Both the position numbers and the translations under genes were made by a program. The notes under the pieces were generated by a model. That model was not told the DNA's origin, ran no database searches, and saw only the letters and a program-made list of their open reading frames with translations. Positions 9,183 to 18,344 of a DNA stretch of 64,000 bases are shown here, one piece after another. The stretch is from Desulfosporosinus acidiphilus SJ4 (GTDB taxonomy: Bacteria > Bacillota > Desulfitobacteriia > Desulfitobacteriales > Desulfitobacteriaceae), in the NCBI RefSeq assembly GCF_000255115.2, contig NC_018068.1, positions 2,637,977 through 2,701,976 on the forward strand, in the 5' to 3' direction. Positions within the stretch are counted from its first letter, which is position 1. Each line of letters starts with the position of its first letter.

Positions 9183-9782
9183 ATGAAAAAAGTAGTGCTA
9201 TTTGTTATTTTGGATAAATACGCTGATTGGGAAGCCGCTTATCTATCGTCGTTAATATTATCTTTAGGTCAAGATGAATATTCTGTGAAGACCGTTTCAT
9301 TAACAAAGGATATCATTCAATCCATAGGGGGATTTACCGTTCTTCCGGACTATGATATTCAATCAGCTCCAACAGATTTTGAGGGATTAATTCTAATTGG
9401 TGGAATGTCATGGAGAAATGAGTCTGCACAGCAGGTTAAACTTTTGGTACAAAATGCATTAAACAATAGAAAAGTTTTGGGTGGTATCTGCGATGCTTCG
9501 GCCTTTCTTGGTACAATTGGTGTTTTAAATAATGTTAGCCATACCAGTAATGATTTAAATGACTTAAAGCAATGGGCTGGAAATTCATACACAGGAGAAG
9601 AAAAATATATCATGCAACAGGCAGTAAGAGATAATAATATTATTACAGCTAACGGTACAGCATCTTTGGAGTTTGCTAAAGAAGTAATGCTAGCGTTGGG
9701 AGCTGCACCTGAAAACAGGATTCTTGAATTTTACAATTTTCATAAACTTGGGTACTACGGGGCACCTATGCCGAGCATGTAA
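9183..9782 (+). CDS. DJ-1/PfpI family protein
   Basis: 199 residues. The fold's features are clear: an N-terminal strand VVLFVILDKYADWEAAYL, the GGF turn, LILIGGMSW, and the nucleophile elbow GGICDASAF with the likely active Cys near residue 100. YdeA-like members act as glyoxalase/deglycase or stress proteins; the reaction here is not determined. A second member with the same ADWE motif is at 25823-26452. GAGGGAGG precedes the ATG. Confidence 0.85.
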   Translation: MKKVVLFVILDKYADWEAAYLSSLILSLGQDEYSVKTVSLTKDIIQSIGGFTVLPDYDIQSAPTDFEGLILIGGMSWRNESAQQVKLLVQNALNNRKVLGGICDASAFLGTIGVLNNVSHTSNDLNDLKQWAGNSYTGEEKYIMQQAVRDNNIITANGTASLEFAKEVMLALGAAPENRILEFYNFHKLGYYGAPMPSM

Positions 9783-9996
9783 ATTTATGGGGGTAGATAG
9801 TTTATTGTACAAAATGAGCATTACGATGAGTTAAAATTATATGGATTCTGTCTTCCATTATTGATATTTTCTGAAATTTATGGTTGACTTTTATTAGCAG
9901 GATTACCATAAACACAATGATGTTGTAGCAATATTCGGATTAACAAACATCGTAACGTGATTTCTAACCAAAGGCTTATTTCTGGGGAGGGATATT

Positions 9997-10905
9997 ATGG
10001 TCAGTAGAAATCCTAGTGGCACAGCATTTATGATGGCATTTCTACGAGGATTTCACGCAGTTTATGATAATAAGAAAATATTTAATGATCCACTTGCTTA
10101 TGATTTAATACCCGAGGAAGTTCGGGAAGCATTTAAACAGCATTTAATTAAATCCGCCGCAGAAATGGCTCCTGAGCTAGCAAAAGAATGTACTGATGAC
10201 GCAACCTCATTACGCTTGGCTGTGAGAATCATGGCTGGTCCCGTCCTAGCCAGAGCACGATTTGTAGAAGAACGGCTTGAAGAAGGCATCCGGAAGGGTA
10301 TTAGACAATATATAATTCTGGGTGCAGGACTTGATACCTTTGCTTATCGTCGTCTTGATCTGACAGATCGCCTGCAAGTATTCGAGCTTGATTTACCTTA
10401 TACACAAGAACTAAAACGCCAATTATTAGGCCGTCTAAACCTTGAAAAACCGGAATTCCTGCACTACATTCCGGTAGATTTTACTGAGAGCAATCTATCT
10501 TCAGCCCTTTTAGAATCAAAATATGATTCAGGGCAAGTGAGTTTTTTTAGCTGGATGGGAGTGACCCATTACCTGCCACTTGAGTCTGTATTGTCAACAC
10601 TCAAGGCTATAATAAAGTTATCATGTAGCGGTAGTGAGATTGTATTCGATTATTACGATAAATTAGCTTTTGATCCTGACAAAGGTTCGAATCGTATTAA
10701 TTATATTATGAAAAATACAAAGACTATCGGAGAGACCATCATAACAGGATTTGATCCATCAAAACTTAGCATGGACCTTGCTCTTCAGGGATTGCAACTG
10801 CTGGATAATTTAGGTCCTGAAGAGATACAACAGAAATATTTCAAGGAATGTAATGAAGGCTATGCAGCAAGTGAACATGTACATTTGTCCCATGCTACAT
10901 GGTAA
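9997..10905 (+). CDS. TIGR00027-type SAM-dependent methyltransferase
   Basis: 302 residues. N-terminal SGTAFMMAFLRGFHA and DPLAYDLIPEE, then the SAM loop YIILGAGLDTFAYR near residue 107 and VFELDLPYTQELKR, are hallmarks of the leucine-carboxyl-methyltransferase-like family (LCM/TIGR00027) found in secondary metabolism. GGGGAGGG precedes the ATG. The substrate is unknown. A stand-alone gene with no biosynthetic partner visible. Confidence 0.85.
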   Translation: MVSRNPSGTAFMMAFLRGFHAVYDNKKIFNDPLAYDLIPEEVREAFKQHLIKSAAEMAPELAKECTDDATSLRLAVRIMAGPVLARARFVEERLEEGIRKGIRQYIILGAGLDTFAYRRLDLTDRLQVFELDLPYTQELKRQLLGRLNLEKPEFLHYIPVDFTESNLSSALLESKYDSGQVSFFSWMGVTHYLPLESVLSTLKAIIKLSCSGSEIVFDYYDKLAFDPDKGSNRINYIMKNTKTIGETIITGFDPSKLSMDLALQGLQLLDNLGPEEIQQKYFKECNEGYAASEHVHLSHATW

Positions 10906-11135
10906 ATTAAGGTCAGGTTATTGATTGGAGAGTATCCGAACTTGGTGGAAAGCCAATTTTAGGAGGTCTAATCGATATTATTTTACATTTATGAGAATAG
11001 TATAAAATGATCTTTCAGGATTAGCGCTGACCTAGAAAGTAGCTAATGAGAAAATCTCCTGAAGAGAAATATATTCAAATGGACAAGCTATATTTATACA
11101 GTAAGAACGAGGAAATCAAGGAGGGAGGTTGATAA

Positions 11136-11277
11136 ATGATTCTTACCGAAGATGATTTTGAATCAAATTTCGTTGAATATCTTAATCTTGCGACAAGAGA
11201 AACAAGAATTGACAATCATTAAGGATGGAAAGAAGATTGCAAAACTAATACCAGTAGAAATGGAGAAAACGGAATAA
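11136..11277 (+). pseudogene. Phd/YefM-type antitoxin relic
   Basis: With an excellent site (GGAGGGAGGT) the frame begins MILTEDDFESNFVEYLNLATRE, then shifts by one base and continues QELTIIKDGKKIAKLIPVEMEK. Together this is a complete, small prevent-host-death antitoxin. The extra base makes it a pseudogene, and no toxin frame follows. Confidence 0.65.
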
Positions 11278-11381
11278 CCGCAAAAACCTATTTTAAGTTA
11301 AATAGAACTAATTTGTTAAATATAAAACAGGATGCAACTCTTCATTAAAAAGGCATTTAACGCATAGTTGATAGAGGCTAA

Positions 11382-11431
11382 TTGAGCATGTGGTTAGGTC
11401 AATAATTCTAATAAGTTAATTACATGCTCAA
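11382..11431. repeat. inverted repeat, 10-bp perfect arms
   Basis: TTGAGCATGT (11382-11391) and ACATGCTCAA (11422-11431) flank a 30-base AT-rich loop. No T-run follows, so it is not an obvious terminator. Confidence 0.6.
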
Positions 11432-11811
11432 ATAACTATTAATAACGTAATTCGATTAGTAAAGCATTAATTGAATCTTTTAGAATCCCGAATTTAGTAC
11501 CTGAAAATGACTCGTATATATATATCGATACATATTCAAGGCTTTAAATGGCTCCTGTAGCCATAGTTTACTTAGATTAGGCTAAATCATATTAAGCAAA
11601 TATTTCTAAAGCCTTACAGAGGCTCCTAGAGGCTGGTTTTTTCGTGACGGTTATCGTAAACCTTATAAAAGAGTTCATATGAATAGTAATGTCAATCTCC
11701 AAACTGAAGCTTAATCTAGAAGATATCAAACCAGAAAGCCAAATATAGTAGTAGTTATCAATTGAATTTATATAACCGACATGATAATACTGATAATTGC
11801 TTAAACACTGA

Positions 11812-11880
11812 TAGCCTAAAAAATCGCTGATACGGACGAGTCAGTTTGTTAAAATCCGTACCATGATTTTTTCGGGCTAT
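11812..11880. repeat. long imperfect hairpin
   Basis: Nested pairs: TAGCC/GGGCTA, AAAAAATC/GATTTTTT and TACGGA/TCCGTA around a loop of about 18 bases. It could be a terminator, a small RNA or the end of a miniature element. The surrounding 11278-12429 contains no gene I can support, only degenerate family A pieces near 12110-12160 and 12240-12345. Confidence 0.5.
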
Positions 11881-12429
11881 TTTAGTCTACCCCCACCATA
11901 AATTATATTCTACTTTACATAATATCTATTATAGGACCCAAATAATTTATTCTCTCGAGCTACTTCTTTTCAAGTATTGACGAGCGACACAAAAGTTTAT
12001 ATTTCTTAAATTTATAAATGACACAAAAATTCAGAAGAACTGTAGTCTTTGTATCTTATTGCTTGAATCATTTATCAAGTTTCTTGATGATATGTAAGTT
12101 AGCTAGCCTTTATCACGGCGATGTTTCTTCTTGAGCTTAGAGGGGTTATTATTTATGCACGATATTATCTTGTATTAATTTTAGTAATTCAGCTGAAACG
12201 AATTAAAAAACTACTTTCATGATTCTTCCGAGACATTTAAATTTAGCCAGTCCTCTTCCCCATTCCTGGCGGCATTCACATACTTACTCCTGGCTAGGCT
12301 TTATCCAAGGATTGTTCTTGAACTTAGTAAGGTTCATCAAGTGGCAGCAATTTGGTCGCGTTGTAGCTTAAATTCTCACAACAGACTTTGGGGTATTTTC
12401 ACCCTACTTTTAAGCCTTCCCCTATGTCA

Positions 12430-12630
12430 TTATTGAAGATGGTTATTTGATTGCCGATGTAACTTAATCAGTTCATCCATCTTCTGTATCATTTCTTTAT
12501 CATTTTTATCTTTGCGTTTTAAATAACGTACCACATTAACTATTAAATAGGCTATAAGTGCAAAAAACACGATTGGAAATATAAAGATAAAGAGAGCAGT
12601 ATAATCAAATTGAATCGGGTTACCACCCAT
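12430..12630 (-). CDS. small single-helix membrane protein
   Basis: 66 residues with GGAGG upstream of the ATG. A single hydrophobic helix (ALFIFIFPIVFFALIAYLIV) is followed by a basic, Lys/Asp-rich amphipathic tail with coiled-coil character (KEMIQKMDELIKLH). This topology is common in small Bacillus-type hypothetical proteins. The function is unknown. A family A repeat lies upstream, as for the cassette-like genes. Confidence 0.65.
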   Translation of the reverse strand: MGGNPIQFDYTALFIFIFPIVFFALIAYLIVNVVRYLKRKDKNDKEMIQKMDELIKLHRQSNNHLQ

Positions 12631-12717
12631 TATGGCAATTCCTCCGTTCTATAATTTCAATTTAGCTCTAAAGCCCAATATTTTTACATTTACAACCTAC
12701 TTACCAATAGGTTCCTT

Positions 12718-12872
12718 TTAACTCCCGCATCCAACCCATCTCCCAGTCTCCCGTATCCGATAGGTAAGAACTTCCATCCTGCGGGATTGAAGGAGTTCGG
12801 TGGTTGACTGGTAGCTGGGGGGCACAAGAGGCTAGGGGATTTTGGGTTGATGGAGTGCCAGAATAAAGGTAA
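12718..12872 (+). repeat. family A palindromic repeat, copy 2
   Basis: Contains CTCCCGTATCCGATAGGTAAGAA, CATCCTGCGGGATTGAAGG and GAGTTCGGTGGTTGACTGG. The opening ACTCCCGCATCC arm pairs with the G-rich end. Plus orientation, next to minus-strand genes. Confidence 0.8.
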
Positions 12873-12941
12873 CAAACAACCTAAGTCGTTTTGATGCCAA
12901 TACTCTTTCAATAATTCGTGATATGTGCCAAATGGTGATTA

Positions 12942-13163
12942 CTATGACTCGAAGCCGAATGATCTAAAGGTTATTGCTATTGTCATGATAGTAAATACAA
13001 TAAAGCAACACATAAATATGACATGATAGCCTGCATGAGTTGCCAGAAATCCACAAAGCGGAGAAAAAACTATCATCATTAGCGTTTGAATCGTACTTAC
13101 TATTGACAGGGCAAGCGATCTCGATTTCTCCGGAGCATGATGCAACAATTGATCATTGAACAT
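12942..13163 (-). pseudogene. MFS transporter C-terminal fragment
   Basis: 73 codons encode the last two helices of a major facilitator (SLALSIVSTIQTLMMIVF, then GYHVIFMCCFIVFTIMTIAI). The other ten helices are missing and there is no proper start. A relic left after deletion; the degenerate family A piece at 13190-13250 lies at its truncated end. Confidence 0.6.
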
Positions 13164-13339
13164 TACCCTACTCAGTCCACATCATCAAGGCGGTCATTTC
13201 AGACCGCATGTTCTTCTTGAACTTGGCTAGGGGGCAAGTTGACTGGTGAATCACTATCATTCACTGGTTAGTAGAAACCAACCAGGATCGGCTCCACCCT
13301 TATCTTAAAAATTGATGCGGAAAATTAATAGATTTTCGT

Positions 13340-13534
13340 TTAAGGGATAATTCGCTTTACTCGACCCACTATTCCACACTCAAGGCGAACTTTTATTCCA
13401 TGAGGATGAGTAGGCGAATTAGTTAGAATGTCTTTTACAATACCTTCAGTTAATTTTTCCGTCCTTTGATCCTGTTTTTGAACTATTAAAAGGTGTGTAC
13501 CTCGTTTGATATTTACGCGATTATTTCCTTCCAT
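13340..13534 (-). CDS. ywbE: YwbE-family protein, copy 1
   Basis: 64 residues from the second ATG, since AGGTGG lies eight bases before it. The family pattern is complete: NNRVNIKRGTHLLIVQKQDQ, then RTEKLTEGIVKDILTNS, PTHPHGIKVRL and GRVKRIIP. YwbE (DUF2196) proteins are small beta-rich proteins of unknown function. A near-identical copy lies at 45295-45489; the two differ at about four residues. Both have family A repeat sequence directly upstream. Confidence 0.85.
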   Translation of the reverse strand: MEGNNRVNIKRGTHLLIVQKQDQRTEKLTEGIVKDILTNSPTHPHGIKVRLECGIVGRVKRIIP

Positions 13535-13569
13535 TACTATGACCACCTATAAATCCTTAATGTATTAAC

Positions 13570-13690
13570 CTCTATCCCCACACTCAAATCTTCCATGCAA
13601 CGCGCTCTCTCAGCCTCGGCCTGATCTCGCTGATTTCACTCCCGCATCCCTCCAGCTTTCCGGTTCGGTGGGGGGAGTCGCCCTTTTAAT
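13570..13690 (+). repeat. family A repeat, copy 3 (partial)
   Basis: Has the 5' half only: GCAACGCGCTCTCTCAGCC and CTCCCGCATCCCTCCAGCTTTCCGGTTCGGT. It breaks off before the CATCCTGCGGGATTG core. The following 13691-13860 carries a plus-strand coding remnant (GEEAESLEESYTPRIDTQW) that belongs to no recognisable gene. Confidence 0.7.
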
Positions 13691-13893
13691 CCGATACTGA
13701 TCGGCGAGGAAGCAGAAAGCTTAGAAGAGTCGTACACACCTCGTATAGACACCCAATGGTTAAAAATTCTGATCCGAAGGGAATAATTGAAACAGCGGCA
13801 TTCGTCGGACTGAATATTGCATCTGCAGTTAAATAAATAATTTGAATGAAATAGCCACACCTTGACTATTCAAGGCATGGATTGTTTTGACAA

Positions 13894-14319
13894 TTAATAG
13901 CTGATCAGAGCCGCCATTAAAACCCCAGTAGCCAAACTTAAACAAAACGAAAAGATCCCGACGCCCACATTCCCATTCGGTATTTCTTTCCGAATCGTAA
14001 TCCCCGGAGTCAAAAGTTCAAATAGATAATAAATTCCAACGAGAAAAACGATCCCAGTTAAAGCCCAAACCACCAAATCCCACAAGCTAACTGCATGATA
14101 GATCGCTGAAGCAAGCAAAAACGAAATACCGAGTATCTTACCCCCTAAATCGAAAGCGACAGCTTTAGCAGCTGCTACCTTTAACGGATTCTCCAAATCA
14201 TCACCATCAAACATGATTTTAAATTCCTGATAAGGTGTAGTTAAAGTGAATAAAAAGATAGCAAAAGCCATCAATGGTAAAGTGACTCCCAAGTACCTAA
14301 GGAAATTGATTAATAACAT
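13894..14319 (-). CDS. DUF350 membrane protein
   Basis: 141 residues from the ATG at 14319, preceded by GGAGAGAGGGG. Four hydrophobic helices, with the DUF350 pattern TTPYQEFKIMFDGD and NPLKVAAAKAVAFDLGGKILG. The family (YjfL-like) is of unknown function but often lies beside glutathionylspermidine-synthase-like ATP-grasp genes, as here. Last gene of the operon. Confidence 0.85.
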   Translation of the reverse strand: MLLINFLRYLGVTLPLMAFAIFLFTLTTPYQEFKIMFDGDDLENPLKVAAAKAVAFDLGGKILGISFLLASAIYHAVSLWDLVVWALTGIVFLVGIYYLFELLTPGITIRKEIPNGNVGVGIFSFCLSLATGVLMAALISY

Positions 14320-14343
14320 ACAATAGCCCCTCTCTCCCACTCC

Positions 14344-15582
14344 TTATTTCTTATATCCCGACGGCAAAAAGCACGATAGATTTCCTGTGATTCGCTCCCC
14401 GATTCTTGCACTGATCGCTGAGGCCTTTCCTCCGACGAGAAAAGATCCCCAGAGTAATCGTCCCTTATAAGGGCCGGTCACTGTCATGCTTTCCACTTCC
14501 TCCAGCTCCACGAATTTCTGATAGATCATCGGTTGCTCCCAATACATTTCATCCCTGTCTTTCTCTAGTACGCTACCATCCGCTTGAAAAATACTGACAG
14601 CTCCTCCTTCTCTCCCATAAATAGGTTTTGCCACAAAGGGTTCTTTCCCTAAAAAAGGATTTTCCAGATAAGTCGGGAGCATATAGCGCTCAATAATTTC
14701 ATGCTCAACCTCAGTATAGAACCTTTTTGCCTCATGCAAACCCCATATTAAAGCCTGCATTGCCTTAGTCTGGGCAATGAACGCTGCCGGGGGATTGATA
14801 ATCGCCAATCTTCCTCGGGCGATTAGATCAAGAACATGGGCTCCTGTGGGATATCCATCCTCATCCTTCTCCTCAGCCAATTTTTCCAGTGCATGAAGCC
14901 GGTACCAAACATCAATTTTCTGATACTCTCCTTCGATAAACGCACAGAGTTCATCCTCAATCACTCTGAGATTTTCCAGTGGGACAAATCGACCAGGCAG
15001 GTCCGACCTTTTCAATAAGTACTCCACTGTTCCCTTATCCTCTTCATGCCAATCCAAGGCGCTAAAAACGATATTTTCTATCGGGTAGCCTAACCCCTGA
15101 TAGCATTCGACAATCCCCTGAAAGGCATCTGTGAGGTCCTGCTCCATCCCTAAATTGGGGTTGCCTGCACCAAAAAACTCACACGCTTTACCATTTGTAT
15201 AAAATGCTTCGACCACACTTGTGGGGGTATCTGCATTAAATTCCAGCATTTTAATCCCCTGTGCGGTATGCGCAAAATCAAAGCGACCGATCGTCGTCGG
15301 AATTTCTGGCAAGATCGGGAGCCGAATCGCCTGAAACGTTTCCGTGGGGAGTCCCAACATTTCAAGCAAACTTTCTGGACTTTGCTGAACCATCACTACA
15401 GTTTTTGCATAGATCTTCCCGAGTCCATCCGTTGCCATAGCAATTTCCTGACGAAACTCCTCGTTAATATAGTGGATTCCAGCTAAGCCATATTCATTTC
15501 CATCGATCCAGTCCCAGGAGAAAACCTCGCGAATGGACCCGTAAAACTTTTCACGAACCTCTGGGTATTGACACCTCTTCAC
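14344..15582 (-). CDS. glutathionylspermidine synthase-like ATP-grasp ligase
   Basis: 412 residues. N-terminal pre-ATP-grasp part (GSIREVFSWDWIDGNEYGLAG), then RFDFAHTAQGIKMLEFNADTPTS, which holds substrate- and Mg-binding residues, and the ATP-grasp part EPFVAKPIYGREGGAVSIF with the nucleotide-binding Lys and the flexible Gly loop. YgiC/YjfC-type enzymes form an amide bond using ATP; the acceptor is unknown and glutathionylspermidine is unlikely in this group. Between the Gly/Ser-rich exported protein gene and the DUF350 gene. Confidence 0.85.
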   Translation of the reverse strand: MKRCQYPEVREKFYGSIREVFSWDWIDGNEYGLAGIHYINEEFRQEIAMATDGLGKIYAKTVVMVQQSPESLLEMLGLPTETFQAIRLPILPEIPTTIGRFDFAHTAQGIKMLEFNADTPTSVVEAFYTNGKACEFFGAGNPNLGMEQDLTDAFQGIVECYQGLGYPIENIVFSALDWHEEDKGTVEYLLKRSDLPGRFVPLENLRVIEDELCAFIEGEYQKIDVWYRLHALEKLAEEKDEDGYPTGAHVLDLIARGRLAIINPPAAFIAQTKAMQALIWGLHEAKRFYTEVEHEIIERYMLPTYLENPFLGKEPFVAKPIYGREGGAVSIFQADGSVLEKDRDEMYWEQPMIYQKFVELEEVESMTVTGPYKGRLLWGSFLVGGKASAISARIGERITGNLSCFLPSGYKK

Positions 15583-15628
15583 GGTTTAACTTTCCCCTTT
15601 CAATCTTAAACCCAATTTAATTTGACAC

Positions 15629-16117
15629 CTAGCTGGCACTGGCACCGCTGCTGCTTCCAATCCCACCATGACTACCACTCGAAATCCCGCTCTTAAAACT
15701 AGAAGAAGAGGAACTGGAACTTGTCGAACCCGATTTCCCCCATGGTGATATACCGGCAATTCCTGCACCTTGCGATTGTGTGCTTGAAGAACTTTCTGAT
15801 GAGCCGAACGCAGGGGCCTTCACGTTCCCGGACGTTCCTGAGGATACTCCCGAATTTACTCCTGAGAAATACCCAGAAGATCGTCCGCTAAAATACCCAA
15901 AGGGACCGAATGGACCAAACGGTCCAAAGAACCCTGAGAAAAGCCCTCCATGGGAGTCGTTCTCAACAATAACCGTCCCTCCTCCATTTGTTGCACCACC
16001 GATAATACCCTGCTGTTCTTGTTGGTCCTCAGATATTTCCTTTATTCCATAGCCCACAATACCAACTACGAGAGCCGTTGATAAGAAAATCCCGACCATG
16101 CGTTGTGTCCTGGTCAC
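15629..16117 (-). CDS. exported Gly/Ser-rich low-complexity protein
   Basis: About 162 residues from GTG at 16117 (AGAAGG upstream); a longer frame starts at 16141. A basic N-terminus and one helix (MVGIFLSTALVVGIVGYGI) suggest membrane anchoring or export. The mature part has a triple GPF repeat (GPFGPFGPFGYFSG) and then serine and glycine runs to the end. No catalytic domain. Its place before the ATP-grasp gene suggests it could be that enzyme's substrate (inference). E. coli yjf operons have a DUF1190 protein in a similar place, but similarity is not evident. Confidence 0.65.
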   Translation of the reverse strand: MTRTQRMVGIFLSTALVVGIVGYGIKEISEDQQEQQGIIGGATNGGGTVIVENDSHGGLFSGFFGPFGPFGPFGYFSGRSSGYFSGVNSGVSSGTSGNVKAPAFGSSESSSSTQSQGAGIAGISPWGKSGSTSSSSSSSSFKSGISSGSHGGIGSSSGASAS

Positions 16118-16183
16118 CTTATCCCTTCTTTCTAGGTACAATGCTAACTCTTAATGTAAACATTTGAGTTTAACCCTTATACT

Positions 16184-16642
16184 TTAAGCCTTAACAGGAG
16201 TTGACTTCTTTAAATATAGGCTGAAGACTTGCCGATCCTCATCGATTTCAAAGGAAGTCTTTTCCCATTCACTCCCTTGAAAGTTTATATATTGGCTAAC
16301 CGCATACATGAGTAAATCCTGCATATTCCCAAGTTCCAGAGTCTTAAGAAGGGGGTAATGCTCTGCCTCCTCCAGGAACTCCCGAAACTCCAACAAAATA
16401 TATCCCATCCCCGAAATTTGTCCTGGGCTAAAGGAATTCGGTTTTTCCTCCACCTTTTTCACATAAATCACTTGCAAATATTCTTCTTTAGCAGATGAAG
16501 TGAGCTCATAGACTGTAAATTCCTTTACGAAGTAATCACATAAACAGCGCGCAATTACCTCTTCTTTCGGTATGCTTTCATACCCAAAAAGTGCTGGAAA
16601 ACCCATTTCTTCATCCAGCAATCGGTACTCTAACTGAGCCAT
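16184..16642 (-). CDS. hypothetical protein, first gene of the ATP-grasp operon
   Basis: 152 residues, acidic, no membrane segment. Alternating strand-like stretches (EYLQVIYVKKVEEKP, ISGMGYILLEFREFLEEAEHYPLLKTL, QVFSLYLKKS). By position it could correspond to the YjfI/YjfK-type proteins (DUF2170/DUF2491) of yjf operons, but I cannot show homology. About 65 bp upstream of the Gly/Ser-rich gene, on the same strand. Confidence 0.6.
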   Translation of the reverse strand: MAQLEYRLLDEEMGFPALFGYESIPKEEVIARCLCDYFVKEFTVYELTSSAKEEYLQVIYVKKVEEKPNSFSPGQISGMGYILLEFREFLEEAEHYPLLKTLELGNMQDLLMYAVSQYINFQGSEWEKTSFEIDEDRQVFSLYLKKSTPVKA

Positions 16643-16717
16643 TCCTCATTCTCCTTCTACTTCCTTTTTTGTATTACTCTTTTATTTCCTATTCGCTTAA
16701 AAAATGGAATAATCCTG

Positions 16718-16905
16718 CTACAGAAAACCTAATTGTCTAAGCCATCCGAAGTGGGAGGCCGCCTCTTCAGATGAAATGCTGACAACTGGCAAGGTCTGCT
16801 GGCGATCGATTACGCCCGAATGTCGCGGAACGGCACGCCCGCATCGGCTACTCCATAAGCAAAATCAAAAAATGTCTCAGTGGCATTTGGGCTTGCCTGA
16901 AGCCC
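16718..16905 (-). pseudogene. NAD-dependent epimerase/SDR C-terminal relic
   Basis: On the minus strand, LQASPNATETFFDFAYGVAD leads into GVPFRDI. After a frameshift this continues as VIDRQQTLPVVSISSEEAA and SHFGWLRQLGFL, then stop. This is the well-known C-terminal part of extended-SDR sugar epimerase-like oxidoreductases. The Rossmann half is gone. Confidence 0.65.
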
Positions 16906-16912
16906 TTACCTG

Positions 16913-17203
16913 TTAACGAAGTGTAGGTAAGGGTGGTTCACCTTTCTCAACTAATGTTTTGTATTTACTTTCATTTCTCTTCCAATCAAACACACCTATC
17001 CCTAACCCCCACAAAAAAAGAAAAGCTACGCCAAATGGTGAGTTGGCAAGAAATCTATGGACATCTCCATGACCAAGTGTTGTTCCGATTATTCCGCCAC
17101 ATAGCCCTCCAACCGGAATAACAACGCTATGTAGAACTATATGTTTCAATGGCCCTTTCGTACGTTTTCTTTCCCACTTACGAATGAATTTCGCTGGTTC
17201 CAT
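16913..17203 (-). CDS. two-helix membrane protein, unknown
   Basis: 96 residues; GGAGG precedes the ATG at 17203. A basic cytoplasmic start (KFIRKWERKRTKG), helix 1 with a Gly-rich face (VVIPVGGLCGGIIGTTLG), helix 2 (FGVAFLFLWGLGIGVFDW) and a charged tail. Resembles small hypothetical membrane proteins. No partner evident. Confidence 0.65.
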   Translation of the reverse strand: MEPAKFIRKWERKRTKGPLKHIVLHSVVIPVGGLCGGIIGTTLGHGDVHRFLANSPFGVAFLFLWGLGIGVFDWKRNESKYKTLVEKGEPPLPTLR

Positions 17204-17348
17204 CAAAAATAACCTCCAATGAGCTGACGATCATTAAATCTTCTCCTACTTCCACACATGTGGTAAAGATAGTCTTAAAACGGGAAAATTAAATAACTTC
17301 TTAACTGCAGGTTAGGCCCCATTTTTGCCGAAATATTATTCATTTATT

Positions 17349-18125
17349 TTATTCGTCTAAAATAGCAACGGCTCTTATCCATCCACCACTTGCATTCTTG
17401 ATTTTTATCGGGAAACAACAAAAGGTAAAACCAAATGAAGGTAATTTTTCTAGATTGGTGAGTTTTTCAATATGGCAATACCCACATTCAATCCCTGCAA
17501 AATGACCTTCCCAAATAATTGATGGATCTTTACTTTGCACAAAATCTTTTGCAATCAAAGGCAATGGACGATCCCAACTCCATGCATCCGTTCCAACAAC
17601 CCGAACACCTTTTTCACATAACCACAGTGTCGCTTCTTTACCCATTCCGCACCCTTTAATTAAATATTCCGGTTTGCCCCAAAATTTATCTGCTCCAGTG
17701 TTTACAAGAACAATGTCGCCTGCTTTTAACTTATATCCAATATTTTTAAAGGCATCTTCCAAATCTTCAACTGTAACAAGATACCCATCGGGAAATTTGG
17801 TTAAATCCAGTTTGACACCATTACCCATACACCATTCAAGAGGAATTTCATCAATGGTTAATGCTCTTTGACCGTTACTCATTGTTGGATGATAATGCCA
17901 AGGTGCATCAATATGTGTTCCTGTATGCGATGATAGAGTCAATTGTTCAATAGCCCAGCCTTTTCCATCAGGTAAATCATTTGCTGTATCAATACCGGGA
18001 AAGAATGCGGCCATTTGTTGCGCACCTATATCATGGTTCATATATTGGATATTTGGTATCATTTCCTTCGGATCTGACGGTATATTATTTTCAATAGAAA
18101 TGCTTAAATCAATAAACTTTCTCAT
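17349..18125 (-). CDS. cyclase-family metal-dependent hydrolase
   Basis: 258 residues from the ATG at 18125, chosen because AGGAGG precedes it. The family motif HTGTHIDAPWHY (HxGTHxDxPxH), the metal-binding core of the kynurenine-formamidase-like cyclase fold, is present, followed by VLVNTGADKFWG, VVGTDAWSWDRP and EGHFAGIECGYCHIEKL. It probably hydrolyses an amide, ester or lactone; the substrate is unknown. No tryptophan-catabolic genes are nearby. Confidence 0.85.
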   Translation of the reverse strand: MRKFIDLSISIENNIPSDPKEMIPNIQYMNHDIGAQQMAAFFPGIDTANDLPDGKGWAIEQLTLSSHTGTHIDAPWHYHPTMSNGQRALTIDEIPLEWCMGNGVKLDLTKFPDGYLVTVEDLEDAFKNIGYKLKAGDIVLVNTGADKFWGKPEYLIKGCGMGKEATLWLCEKGVRVVGTDAWSWDRPLPLIAKDFVQSKDPSIIWEGHFAGIECGYCHIEKLTNLEKLPSFGFTFCCFPIKIKNASGGWIRAVAILDE

Positions 18126-18283
18126 TAGGCATCCTCCTGTAAAATTCATTATTAAAGACCAATGACTATTTGTCGTTATGTCCTCATTAATAAAAAAGTA
18201 TTGGCAGGTGATGGTCATGAAACTATTACCAATTGTCCTAATTCCACAATTATCCTAAATTACCTGCAATAAGAACACAAAAA

Positions 18284-18301
18284 GAGCGTCCAAAAACGCT
18301 C
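18284..18301 (-). terminator. terminator hairpin, shared repeat module
   Basis: GAGCGT/ACGCTC stem followed on the minus strand by TTTTTGTG. The preceding ~60 bases (AATTCCACAATT...CCTGCAATA) also occur beside the terminator at 47172-47189, so it is a duplicated terminator module. Confidence 0.7.
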
Positions 18302-18344
18302 ACTTTGGCTATTAACTGGAGTTTTTAGCAATAATATAGCTGTT

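Noticed and set aside
11820-11880. Hammerhead-type ribozyme
   Set aside because: CTGATACGGACGAG superficially recalls the core, but the required CTGANGA and GAAA elements are absent.
13636-13860. 74-codon minus-strand ORF
   Set aside because: It reads through part of a family A repeat and shows no protein-like composition.
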